From: Sipunculus nudus | Taxonomy: Eukaryota; Annelida; Sipuncula; Golfingiida; Sipunculidae | Reading direction: 5' to 3' | DNA: 64,000 nt | NCBI GenBank assembly: GCA_026874595.1 | Contig: CM049320.1 | Location: 29,316,714 to 29,380,713 of the forward strand | Shown: positions 53,101-58,111 of the stretch, piece by piece | Layout: every line of letters starts with the position of its first letter | How positions within the stretch are numbered: the first letter of the stretch is position 1 | Program-made: the position numbers and the translations under genes | Notes under the pieces: model-generated | What the model was told of the DNA's origin: nothing | The model's input: only the letters and a program-made list of their open reading frames with translations | Databases searched by the model: none

Positions 53101-56100
53101 AGTATTAGATGAGGATGTTATGCAGTCATTTGTTCATTATTCTCAGTGGAATTGGAATTTGCTTTGTTTTTCCATCTATGTGCCTGTTTTTGAAATCTGT
53201 TGAAATATAAATTGGTTTAATAAAAAAAACAAGAACTAACTGAACAAATGTGTAAACTGCTAAATTGTCAACAGCTTTTCAAAATGCCAACCAATGAGCA
53301 TGGTAATAGTATAGATCTTATTTACACAAACTGCCTACATGATATAGTTTCACCTTTAGGAAACACATGGTCAGATCACATAATATTATTTGCAACAATA
53401 TCTTCATTCATATCAACCATACATGGCTTCTGTTACACATCCTCTCATACTTTATCTCAATTTTATATTATTTTAGATTTTTAATTTCAAGGTCAACTTC
53501 AGCTGAACACAGTGACCAATGGGTCTGTAGTATATGTGGGACGAAATCAACACCGGAGTAGTTCTATAGTTTATTAGTGATGCATTGCTCCACGCACAAC
53601 AATATGATCAAGTTATGGTGAGCCTGCAAAGACAAATGCCAAAAATGCGTTATGCTATTCACAGTACGACACCTGATAAAAATACTACGAAGTCAATGCA
53701 GACAAACCATTATACAAATAAATACACAGAGTAGGTGAACACATGAAAATACATACATACACAAGCAAATACCCCACAAATGTAACAACTATGAAAACTG
53801 GCATAATCACTGAGCATCAGAATGTTAGACAACCAGTTCACAGGCGTGTTTGACTCTGAATAACTTATAAGATCCAGCAAGAAACAGCCAGACTACACAC
53901 AACAGTGATCTTCATATCTAACCCTGGGGCGACAAGATCACATAGCATGTGATGTTACTGTGATAATTAAAGTAATATACCTTTAGTCTGAACAACCCTG
54001 GGATAACTACACCAATATGACAGTAAATGACAATATCAGCCACAAATATATTGACAAATATGATAATCGCAACCATGTCATTTCCAAAGGTAGTACCATG
54101 TTTATCTGTAATGTAAACTACATATATTATTCTTTGAGAATAAACTAAAACTAAATACATTAAAGCAAACTCACAACTGTGCACCATCTCAAGGTCCCAC
54201 ACTACCGGTCACTGCTATGGTAACGCTATACCAACTCAAGTTGCATCTGCCTGGACCAAGAGAGCATGGTTTGTCACATGTGTAAACAGCTGGTCATACA
54301 ATAAACTAACATAAACGCCTATCTGATGATGTCACAATAAATAAATATAATAAACATCAACCCCATAACACCATCTATGTTTACAGGAGTATTACAATAA
54401 AGTGCACTTGACTATTCACCAAGCCCTTCTCTAAATCAAGTATATCCGATCCCCCCCCCCCCCCCAACTTCTCGACGGCCACATTCCCCCCCCCCCCCCC
54501 CATCTACTTTACACAGAAGTTCACCGCTCCACACAAGTCCTGCCGAGTTACACATTCAAATGGACTAACTGCCAATAAATATCTTAAATATTGTGCGCTC
54601 CCATCAAATACAAGTTTAAAAGCTCGTGTGGGCCTGAGATTATTAATTACAAGTGAAGAAATTTGACGGTCACTGCCATCTTGGCCAAAAGTATACGAAA
54701 CGCACATGGCTCGCCCGTGTACAAAGCGAGGCGGTGATCATTCACTTAAAAATCACCGGAATACCAGATTTACATGCTATGTCATCATACCAGATATGGC
54801 CCCTTTAAAGAAACACAGTGCACTGATGCATGTACCACACAATTACTGTACATGAGCTGATATGTACGGGTTAAAAACACAAAAAATTTCTACCAGGTTA
54901 TGCGGCACTACGTCTTCCCTCACTGATGTAAAAAACGGAAACGGACGGTCTGTGAACTAGGGGGCCACAGATACAAAAAACACGGCTACCGTAAATACTC
55001 CCTTCACATAAAATTGCCGACAGGTTCTCTGGAGGTAACAGGGTCCCTTGTTTTAGTTCAAACTAAGAAATGGGTTTGTTTAATTATTATATAAATGAGC
55101 TGATTTTATGATTGATGGTGATCTTTATTTGTGATACATTAGTTTTTGAAAATATGTTTTACAGCAGATAGAGAAATCCACGAGGGCCATACATAATTTT
55201 ATGATTCATTATGTGATAAATTCATTGAGATTATAAAAATTTATCTTATTTTTTTCAGGACTGACTGGCTGTTGAAGTTTCTATACAGGACTGCCTCTGT
55301 ACAAATAAGAATTGCTGGATTATCTCCAGTTACTTGGACTGATCGTCGTATGCAGAATATTGACCTCAGTGATATGGTTTGTTTAAAATTCGCATAATTG
55401 TCATTGACAACTTAAATATAGGCAGTAGAAACAAACCTTTAAAAATATTTCATGAATACAACTCTTATTGAAAAGAAAAATGAACTGCATGATTACTGAG
55501 TAACTTACAGTGTAAATGTGGAGCATAATCATGAGAGTGCTGAACCTGTGACCACAAGGTTGTGGGTCCAAGTCCCGGTAAAGCAGCCTGCCTTGCTAAG
55601 ACCCCTGGCCAAAATCTTTACCAAAAAGGTGTTCCCTCTCAACCGAGGAGTTAATCGGTTCTGGTCATGCATGGGGGCAGGCAAATATTGAATGAATAAT
55701 CCTCTAGTGCCTGTAATGGCTGCTTGGGTTGTATGCTCCCCAGGGAGCCGGGAAAAGCCACAAGAATGAGCAGGCCCAAAAGACCAGAAAGGGGAGTTCA
55801 GAAGAGACTGACATTGTTGATGATATCAGACTATAAGTACGCTCTTTACCTTTAAATTAGAATATAGGACTAATACTTTAACATTACTTTTTAAAGGTTA
55901 TTTTGGAATGATTTGATGGAACTGATCTGGCGCTAAAACAGTAAAAAAAGAGACAGAAATGACATAGCGTGACAGCATTATACACAGTCATTACATTGAA
56001 TCTGGATAAACTATACCTTCCTTTGTCCGTCAGTTCTTTGGGAATTGTTTGCAAGTAGATAATATAACATAAAAATAAAATAAAATGATAAGAGTTGAAT

Positions 56101-58111
56101 GTAACATGAAAAAGGGAATTTTTATAATATTTTCCTGGTACAAATATTTACACAAAAGTAAATGAGAAAACAGTGTGCATGTCACAATATTGATCACATG
56201 TACATTTAATAGCTGAACAACTGCTGATACAGAGGTGTCATGTAAAGCAATTGAAAGAGAAATAGCTACCCATGCAGGCCAACGTATGGTCATAGAGGGT
56301 GGTAGAGCTTCCCAAATATTTATTGCTTAATTAGCTTGTTACCAAAAGAAATTATACAAAATGCATCAATATCAGAAAATTATCCCAAAAAATGGGTGAT
56401 GGTAAAACAGAAAACACAGACCCCTCAGTATATAAATTATTACATGAAAATATTAGGTAAAATGTTGTATTGAATTCAACTGCACTGACAGTAGGGCTCA
56501 GTTTAGTAGCATATTCTGGACTCGAGCACCTGCCGTTTATTACCTGAATTGAACTGGTACTTTAACTTGAACTTTCCATGGTGACACTCAACAAGGGAAT
56601 GTTAAAAGTGATAAATAGAATATTTAAAATAGGATAGATAACTCTTTTTCTGTCATGTCTCATGTACTTCTCAATCAAAATAAGATTTTAGCTAACATTT
56701 TAGCGAGTAATGCATATGAAGTAATGACGGTTCATTTAAGCCAGTAATGCCCCTTAAGTGCTTCTTTGACACATTATTGGCAAAATACCATTTTTATATA
56801 TGTAAGAATGGAATGAGATTCACATGCATAATTGATAGCTTTGTTAATAACTGCTTAAACATCTCAATATGTGGGCCTACACGGACAATTGAGACTTGGC
56901 TTTGGACTTTTGTAAAATGATAGAATTACTATTTCATCACTCACTGGGAGCAGTTATATATACTGGCGAGTCTTTTATATTTTATTATGTTTTAAGATTT
57001 AACATTATGTTTTCTCTAGATTGAGGGACATATGGACTACATGAAGAAGATCGACCAACTTCTTGATATTGTTGGCCTCAAAACAAAAGAACGACCAAAA
57101 CTAGAAGGATCTTATTTCCAAGTTGCAGAAGATGCAACAGAAACTCTACAAGATCAGAGAGACATTTCAAAAAAAGAAAGCAAGAGTGATCCAATGAATG
57201 ATAGCAAAGAAACAGATTTGGTTGGCGCAGAAGGAACAAAAAGTCAGCAAGTGCCATCACTTGCACAGGCTGCAGGGAAGGTTCTAGCAGCTAAAGCAAA
57301 GGCTGCAAGGAAGGATATGCAAATTACTGAAGTGCCCTGTAACGAATCAGATGATACTGGGAGGGATATGCAAATTACTGAGGTGCCTTGTGATGTCCAA
57401 CACACTGCTGATAAGGATATGCAAATTACTAAGGTGCCTTGTGATGTCCCACACACTGCTGAAAAAGATATGCAAATCACTGAGATGCCTTGTGACAGAG
57501 CACAGGCTGCTGGGAAAGATATGCAAATTGCTAAAGTGCCTTGTGACAGAGCAGACATTGCTTGGAAGGATATGCAAATGGCTGAAGTGCCTTGTGACAG
57601 AGTACAGGTTGCTGGGGAGAATATGCAAATGAATGAAGTCGTTTTGGACAGAGTGAAAGCAGACAATAAAATTGACAATCAAGAGACAGATACAGCAGTA
57701 AAAGAATTCCGTGAAGTCAAGCTACCAGACACATCAACAGTGACAGAGGAAAAGGCAAACCAACAATCTGTCCAACAAAGTCCTCAAAGTGAATATAATG
57801 GTGCAGTAGATGGTAGTGGTTTTGATGAAACCCTGACTTCAGTAAGTCCTGTCAAAGATGACTTTAATGGAACAGATAATAATAATATAGGTAGTGCCAA
57901 GATTGTTACTAATGAAAATGAGACATTGGGTCCTCCGGATTTAATTCATGAAGGAGAAGAGAAAAGGTGTGTAAATGATTGTGTAGAGGAACGATTGTTG
58001 TCAGAAAGATTGTTGCCTCATTCCACTGTAGACAAGGAAGAACAGGTGTTTGGAGGTGGAGGAAAAGATATCCAAAACAACAACACAGATGCAGCAATTA
58101 AGACTGATTAG
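13603..58111 (+). CDS. TMCO4: TMCO4 orthologue, 13 coding exons, DUF726 alpha/beta-hydrolase membrane protein
   Basis: Exons: 13603-13730, 19854-19911, 20551-20698, 27363-27495, 35463-35560, 37328-37471, 38757-38876, 39557-39718, 41169-41305, 42746-42830, 43491-43608, 55259-55376 and 57020-58111. All 12 introns are GT-AG, phases agree at each junction, and the coding length of 2541 nt gives 846 residues plus stop. Visible parts are a Lys/Glu-rich linker (about 157-173), a Gly/Ala-rich membrane segment (174-238), the start of the hydrolase core after LHVTLTVSGW, the nucleophile elbow GFSVG with Ser387, LGAPVPGD, a probable catalytic Asp446 in RTDW and a probable His487 in EGHMDY. The last two roles are inferred from DUF726 family layout. 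Identification rests on family motifs such as KRRVGALEEFE and ANVIDNPW. Vertebrate TMCO4 is about 630 residues, so the extra length is the repeat-bearing tail. The substrate is unknown. Confidence 0.93.
14038..17052 (+). mobile_element. AGCTCAG-hairpin Helentron-like element, copy A (intron 1)
   Basis: The 5' hairpin arms are AGCTCAGCTGACT and AGTCATCTGAG(A), followed by a TCCG-rich microsatellite. The 3' end has TCAGCTGAGC, the 12-base palindrome GACCCATGGGTC and CCTTGTTT. The 5' GCTCAGCTGA and the 3' TCAGCTGAGC are exact inverted copies. The body has two modules about 680 bp apart (AGATGTCCCC at 14201 and 14881) and a 71-bp tandem duplication near 16120-16255. It lacks about 200 bp present in copy B. 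There is no transposase. T-rich borders and no clear target duplication suggest a Helentron-type insertion. Confidence 0.75.
17053..18163. other. Intron 1, non-repetitive stretch
   Basis: Nothing coding is recognised between element A and the 39-bp minisatellite. Confidence 0.45.
18164..19540. repeat. 39-bp minisatellite with 546-bp higher-order period and flanking direct repeats
   Basis: About 30 units with the motif GTCATGTTGTGGACAGTAAA then TGTTATCAGTGACTAGAAT run from about 18218 to 19420. A variant block recurs exactly 546 bp (14 units) later (18352 and 18898). The array is bracketed by direct repeats of about 100 bp (18164-18260 and 19433-19536, both with TTATCATTATCTCAATATGA). Because 39 is divisible by 3, part of the minus strand stays open, but this is a by-product. 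Confidence 0.95.
19854..19911 (+). CDS. TMCO4: TMCO4 coding exon 2
   Basis: This 58-nt exon lies between TTTTTCAG and a strong donor CAG/GTGAGT. It encodes residues 43-62 (KFCESYIKMLVKHTGQSKQ), predicted helical. Entry phase is 2 and exit phase is 0. Confidence 0.85.
19965..20370. repeat. Dispersed repeat, copy 1 (paired with 23545-23975)
   Basis: It shares GACATCATATCTACCT, TTGTCCTACATGGCTT, TGCTGATAATCCTGT and ACATGGTTTTCTAG, in the same order, with the copy in intron 3. It overlaps intron 2. The family is unknown. Confidence 0.75.
20551..20698 (+). CDS. TMCO4: TMCO4 coding exon 3
   Basis: The acceptor is TTTATCAG and the donor is CAGG/GTAAGT. It encodes residues 63-111 plus the first base of Gly112. 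Recognisable segments are GMDQMEPLAQ and GAFKIVEDLVILGISQG, which fit the helical N-terminal part of the family. Exit phase is 1. Confidence 0.88.
20800..21275 (+). mobile_element. Helentron-like element with GCACC...GGTGC 3' hairpin
   Basis: The 3' end reads ATGCACCTTTGCGGTGCTCT then TGTTC, again a short hairpin followed by CTTGTT. The body repeats GATTTTCACGAAACTCA-like modules about every 120 bp. The 5' limit, near a (GTCT)n stretch at 20848, is approximate. Confidence 0.5.
21276..23544. other. Intron 3, mostly unremarkable
   Basis: It holds TA tracts (about 22670-22690 and 22835-22853) around a fold-back at 22737-22830, whose arms contain GAACATGAATAC and GTATTCATGTTC. A segment at about 23110-23280 (AGTGGTCTTAATTTT) resembles 32090-32250 (AGTGGTCTTAATTTACAG) and is probably another dispersed repeat. 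No gene is seen. Confidence 0.45.
23545..23975. repeat. Dispersed repeat, copy 2
   Basis: It is the counterpart of 19965-20370 in the same orientation, with scattered substitutions and small indels. Confidence 0.75.
24209..26122 (+). mobile_element. AGGCCT-hairpin Helentron-like element, copy 3 (intron 3)
   Basis: The 5' end GAACCTGTG...GCAATGG (24209-24231) is the inverted complement of the 3' subterminal CCATTGCACAGGTTC, with a 7-base insertion. The 3' hairpin AGGCCT-GT-AGGCCT at 26103-26116 is followed by TGTT. Internal modules repeat 'GGCTGAGTTA..G' phrases and GGTGNCACCACCTRCA palindromes, as in copy 1. No protein is encoded. Confidence 0.65.
26255..26535 (-). repeat. tRNA-derived SINE
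   Basis: On the minus strand TGGCTCAGAGGTAGA (A box) is followed about 40 bases later by GAGTTGGAATCTC (B box). A non-tRNA body with CGGAAGGCC-like and GGGGGTACATTGG segments follows. A tRNA gene is unlikely because no cloverleaf closes. Confidence 0.65.
27117..27268. repeat. 27-bp minisatellite, about five units
   Basis: Units of the form AGTCCAGAACCCTTGAGTCC plus AAGTCKK lie just upstream of exon 4. Wider 'GTCCAAGTC' repetition runs from about 26745. The open frame across it (SPEPLSPS repeats) is not joined to a coding exon. Confidence 0.85.
27363..27495 (+). CDS. TMCO4: TMCO4 coding exon 4
   Basis: The acceptor is CTATTTCAG and the donor is GA/GTAAGT. It encodes residues 112-155 (YDARMRVMIKDVSL, then RQGWEDMLVFEK and a Gln/Glu-rich end). 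The charged, amphipathic pattern fits the coiled-coil part named in the protein. Entry phase is 1 and exit phase is 2. Confidence 0.9.
27496..28514. other. Intron 4, 5' part, nothing recognised
   Basis: AT-rich non-coding DNA with no repeat copy that I can match elsewhere in the window. Confidence 0.45.
28515..31739 (+). mobile_element. AGCTCAG-hairpin Helentron-like element, copy B (intron 4)
   Basis: It is the closest relative of copy A, collinear over about 3.2 kb with the same double module and 71-bp duplication. It has intact 5' hairpin arms (AGCTCAGCTGACT and AGTCATCTGAGCT) and the 3' TCAGCTGAGC, GACCCATGGGTC and CCTTGTTTT. It carries about 200 bp (30760-30970) that copy A lacks. Confidence 0.78.
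31740..32778. other. Intron 4 spacer with a probable dispersed repeat
   Basis: The stretch 32085-32260 (GTGAAACCTGTGTAATGAGA, then AGTGGTCTTAATTTACAG) is of a type found again near 23140. Nothing else is recognised. Confidence 0.4.
32779..35396 (+). mobile_element. AGCTCAG-hairpin Helentron-like element, copy C (intron 4)
   Basis: It has the same ends as A and B, with a perfect (TCCG)n run at about 32822-32884. The body differs after about 33500 and matches copy F (47878-50530), so C and F form a second subfamily of about 2.6 kb. Modules repeat about 657 bp apart. The 3' palindrome is mutated to GACCCATAGGTC. It ends 65 bp before exon 5. Confidence 0.78.
35463..35560 (+). CDS. TMCO4: TMCO4 coding exon 5, basic linker and start of membrane segment
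   Basis: The exon follows CTTTTTCAG. It encodes a Lys/Glu-rich linker (EEKKEKNSKERTRKIKR, residues 157-173), then FALIGLATVGGGTLLG, the first membrane stretch. The donor is TTAG/GTGGGC, weaker than the others, but the phase-1 join to exon 6 restores an uninterrupted hydrophobic stretch, so I accept it. Confidence 0.9.
35802..36926 (+). mobile_element. Related element with TACCTCAG hairpin, copy G (intron 5)
   Basis: The 5' hairpin arms TATACCTCAGCTGACT and AGTCAACTGAGGTATA flank GAA. The 3' end has CTCAGCG...GAGACCCATGGGTC (palindrome 36907-36918) and CCTAGTTTT. Two head-to-tail modules of about 300 bp share AAAGATTGTGGATGCATTTT and GTGGTGCACCTGCCAATAGG. This is a distinct family with the same 3' palindrome as A-F. 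Confidence 0.72.
37328..37471 (+). CDS. TMCO4: TMCO4 coding exon 6, glycine/alanine-rich membrane segment
   Basis: The acceptor is GGCTACAG and the donor is TG/GTGAGT. It encodes residues 189-236, a run of Gly, Ala, Leu and Ile (LTGGLAAPLLAGGLGVFIG, then a second similar stretch ending FGVAGAGFAG). These are the hairpin-like transmembrane helices typical of DUF726 proteins. The exon is symmetric (phase 1-1, 144 nt), so skipping it would keep the frame. Confidence 0.94.
37590..37900 (+). repeat. tRNA-derived SINE (intron 6)
   Basis: GAGTTAGAATCC is B-box-like. After it comes a body with AATGGGTACCAGTAAATACT, GGGTAGGTAACCTGCGATGG and ATTCCATCCAGG, a pattern known from conserved central domains of animal SINEs. 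The superfamily is not assigned. It starts about 120 bp after exon 6. Confidence 0.6.
38254..38600. repeat. 173-bp tandem duplication (two copies)
   Basis: GAGATTGTGCACATGTCTTC starts at 38254 and again at 38427. The copies are nearly identical through AATCAGAGAAAAACC, so the duplication is recent. Confidence 0.95.
38757..38876 (+). CDS. TMCO4: TMCO4 coding exon 7, entry into hydrolase domain
   Basis: The acceptor is TTTGCAG and the donor is CCAG/GTTTAA, a weak donor. It encodes AKMKRRVGALEEFEIEKL followed by the beta-strand LHVTLTVSGWL. The KRRVG..EEFE motif is one of the most conserved in the family and fixes the identification. The exon is symmetric, phase 1-1 (120 nt). Confidence 0.94.
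39557..39718 (+). CDS. TMCO4: TMCO4 coding exon 8, source of the tandem array that follows
   Basis: The acceptor is CTTATGCAG and the first donor is GCAG/GTAAAA at 39719. It encodes residues 277-330: FKTAWLGLDDSEEMYTLRYE, then EHLKQMGKGMDYLKGIVINT and AAVEGLKYTVLAG. The last 73 nt (from about 39646) are copied, with about 20 nt of intron, into the 93-bp array just downstream, so alternative donors exist at every period. Use of the first donor gives a protein of normal family length here. The exon is symmetric, phase 1-1. Confidence 0.9.
39646..40742 (+). repeat. 93-bp tandem array of exon 8 3' half plus splice donor, about 12 copies
   Basis: The ATGGA(C/T)TA anchor recurs at 39649, 39742, 39835, 39928, 40020, 40113, 40206, 40299, 40392, 40485, 40578 and 40671. 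Spacing is 93 nt, except 92 between copies 4 and 5, where a one-base deletion shifts the frame. Each copy holds the last 73 nt of exon 8 and about 20 nt of intron, including CAG/GTAAAA. Since 93 is 31 codons, copies 1-3 are open in the gene's frame and copies 5-12 form a second open block. Copies 5-12 are almost identical. Copy 12 has a slightly better donor (GCAG/GTAAAG). Confidence 0.97.
40743..41105 (+). repeat. Decayed copies of the 93-bp unit
   Basis: Past copy 12, degenerate units can still be aligned at about 40762-40850 (TGGATTACTTCAAAGGCATT), 40868-40940 and 41045-41105 (AAGGCATTTTCAACAAGTCT). They carry stops and indels. They look like older units no longer homogenised with the array. 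Confidence 0.7.
41169..41305 (+). CDS. TMCO4: TMCO4 coding exon 9
   Basis: The acceptor is TTTATTAG and the donor is CAG/GTAGGA. It encodes residues 331-376: GVLAAITWPMALISAANVID, NPWSVCAERAALAGKHMADV and LLSRVQ. The TWP...ANVIDNPW motif is a family hallmark. It joins exon 8 in phase 1 and exits in phase 0. Confidence 0.94.
41306..43490. other. Introns 9 and 10 around exon 10
   Basis: Apart from exon 10, I see only non-coding DNA. The stretch 41495-42330 is enriched in CTTAAAT/CCGGGT phrases near both ends (TTCCTTGGTTAGACACTGGG and TGGGTGTCTGATCAAGGAAA, partly inverted). This could mark a dispersed element of about 0.8 kb. Confidence 0.35.
42746..42830 (+). CDS. TMCO4: TMCO4 coding exon 10, nucleophile elbow
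   Basis: The acceptor is TTCTCCACAG and the donor is AAAA/GTAAGT. It encodes GKRPVTLVGFSVGARVIYYC and then LQEMAKRK. The G-F-S-V-G pentapeptide is the alpha/beta-hydrolase nucleophile elbow, with Ser387 as the expected nucleophile. It follows the hydrophobic strand VTLV, as the fold requires. Confidence 0.95.
43491..43608 (+). CDS. TMCO4: TMCO4 coding exon 11
   Basis: The acceptor is TTATTTTTCAG and the donor is GCAG/GTACAC. It encodes residues 405-443: NCEGIIEDVIMLGAPVPGDA, then SWQVMGRIVSGRIVNGYCR. LGAPVPGD follows the strand after the nucleophile, and VSGRIVNGYC leads to the probable catalytic acid in the next exon. The downstream intron is 11.65 kb and full of repeats. Confidence 0.95.
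44050..44150. repeat. TA/TG-rich microsatellite
   Basis: TA-rich tracts interrupted by TATG run into (TG)n at about 44133-44148. Confidence 0.9.
44598..46337. mobile_element. 1.74-kb TIR DNA transposon, non-autonomous, inserted in D
   Basis: Perfect 15-base terminal inverted repeats CAGTGTTGCTCCTAG and CTAGGAGCAACACTG. They are flanked by AAAACC on both sides (exact 6 bp). If the outer C/G is counted with the target, an 8-bp duplication of AAAAACCT with two changes is also possible, as hAT elements make. CAGTG termini favour hAT. Removing it restores the D sequence as seen in other copies. No transposase frame is present. Confidence 0.75.
46394..51019 (+). mobile_element. Copy E, AGCTCAG-family element inside D, itself split by F
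   Basis: It starts in D's T-run with AGCTCAGCTGACT. Part 1 (46394-47877) and part 2 (50531-51019) match elements A and B on both sides of the F insertion, breaking inside the 71-bp tandem duplication. It ends CAGCTGAGCGCTGTGACCCA then TGGGTCCCTTGTT at 51019. It is shortened near its 3' end compared with B. Confidence 0.72.
47878..50530 (+). mobile_element. Copy F, innermost AGCTCAG-family element
   Basis: It is complete from the hairpin AGCTCAGCTGACT to CAGCTGAGCGCCGTGACCCA then TAGGTCCCTTGTT, about 2.65 kb and collinear with copy C. It sits inside E, between TTTTCAGTTTTT and ACTCTAGATATATAATG, so it is the youngest of the three. Confidence 0.78.
51893..53220. repeat. Probable foreign segment within D
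   Basis: It begins after TAATAAAAA with ACTAGCTGATAGACC and the perfect palindrome CCCGGTATACCGGG (51908-51921), and ends in TTTAATAAAAAAAA. A (CCCCA)n stretch lies at about 52608-52630. The boundaries are inferred from loss of D homology. It may be a retroelement with an A-rich tail. Confidence 0.35.
53248..53430 (+). pseudogene. LINE endonuclease fragment
   Basis: The frame reads MPTNEHGNSIDLIYTN and, about 16 residues later, a W-SDHIILFATI segment. G-x-x-IDLI-x-TN followed by SDH is characteristic of the C-terminal part of the apurinic-type endonuclease domain of non-LTR retrotransposons. Only about 60 residues remain. The clade cannot be assigned. Confidence 0.55.
53526..55040. mobile_element. 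Probable solo LTR (TG...CA, 5-bp target duplication)
   Basis: The segment starts TGTAGTATATGTGGGACG and ends GGAGGTAACA. It is flanked by GGGTC on both sides (53521-53525 and 55041-55045). TG...CA ends with a 5-bp duplication are typical of LTR retrotransposons. The length is 1515 bp with no coding frame, so a solo LTR fits. It splits the GACCCATGGGTC-type palindrome of element D. It contains C-runs at about 54451-54464 and 54486-54501. Confidence 0.72.
55259..55376 (+). CDS. TMCO4: TMCO4 coding exon 12
   Basis: The acceptor is ATTTTTTTCAG. The donor is ATG/GTTTGT, a weak but GT donor that gives the only phase-0 join to exon 13. It encodes TDWLLKFLYRTASVQIRIAG, then LSPVTWTDRRMQNIDLSDM. Asp446 in the RTDW context is at the position expected for the catalytic acid (inference). 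Confidence 0.92.
55505..55850 (+). repeat. tRNA-derived SINE (intron 12)
   Basis: AGAGTGCTGAACCTGTGA is followed by GTGGGTCCAAGTCCC, a B-box match, then a body with TGCTCCCCAGGGAGCC, a short hairpin. It lies in intron 12. Confidence 0.6.
55851..57019. other. Intron 12, 3' part, nothing recognised
   Basis: Only chance frames occur before the polypyrimidine acceptor of exon 13. Confidence 0.45.
57020..58111 (+). CDS. TMCO4: TMCO4 last coding exon, catalytic His region and repeat-rich acidic tail
   Basis: The acceptor is TTTTCTCTAG. The exon opens with IEGHMDYMKKIDQLLDIVGL, where His487 is the likely catalytic histidine, and closes the conserved core. About 340 residues follow that are hydrophilic, rich in Glu, Asp, Lys, Gln and Thr, and without globular motifs. 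They include seven 17-residue repeats (582-700). The stop is TAG at 58109-58111. The tail is far longer than in vertebrate TMCO4. No intron signal interrupts it, so the whole exon is read as coding. Confidence 0.92.
   Translation: MEGHMDYMKKIDQLLDIVGLKTKERPKLEGSYFQVAEDATETLQDQRDISKKESKSDPMNDSKETDLVGAEGTKSQQVPSLAQAAGKVLAAKAKAARKDMQITEVPCNESDDTGRDMQITEVPCDVQHTADKDMQITKVPCDVPHTAEKDMQITEMPCDRAQAAGKDMQIAKVPCDRADIAWKDMQMAEVPCDRVQVAGENMQMNEVVLDRVKADNKIDNQETDTAVKEFREVKLPDTSTVTEEKANQQSVQQSPQSEYNGAVDGSGFDETLTSVSPVKDDFNGTDNNNIGSAKIVTNENETLGPPDLIHEGEEKRCVNDCVEERLLSERLLPHSTVDKEEQVFGGGGKDIQNNNTDAAIKTD
57314..57670 (+). repeat. 51-bp coding tandem repeat (seven 17-residue units)
   Basis: Seven units start DMQITEVPC or a close variant (the last is NMQMNEVV) and lie exactly 51 nt apart, encoding residues 582-700. 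Units 1-6 keep a Val/Met-Pro-Cys core. The repeats lie in the TMCO4 tail and all keep the frame. Their function is unknown. Confidence 0.92.

Larger units (their letters stand above)
44388..55056 (+). mobile_element. Copy D, outermost AGCTCAG-family element of a nested stack (intron 11)
   Basis: The 5' hairpin lies at 44388-44416 (AGCTCAGCTGACT, then ATGTCATCTGAGCT). D is interrupted at 44597 by a TIR transposon, resumes at 46338-46393, is interrupted by copy E, and resumes at 51020 exactly where it left off (CATCTGTTTTT, then CTTTATATTTTCCATAAATA). A further segment (about 51893-53220) looks foreign. The 3' end CAGCTGAACACAGTGACCAA with GGGTC is split by a probable solo LTR before CCTTGTTTT at about 55046. 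The pieces follow the order of elements A to C. Confidence 0.65.

Noticed and set aside
57244-57682. Open frames on the minus strand and in other + frames across the TMCO4 tail
   Set aside because: They are shadows caused by the 51-bp coding repeat, whose period keeps every frame open.
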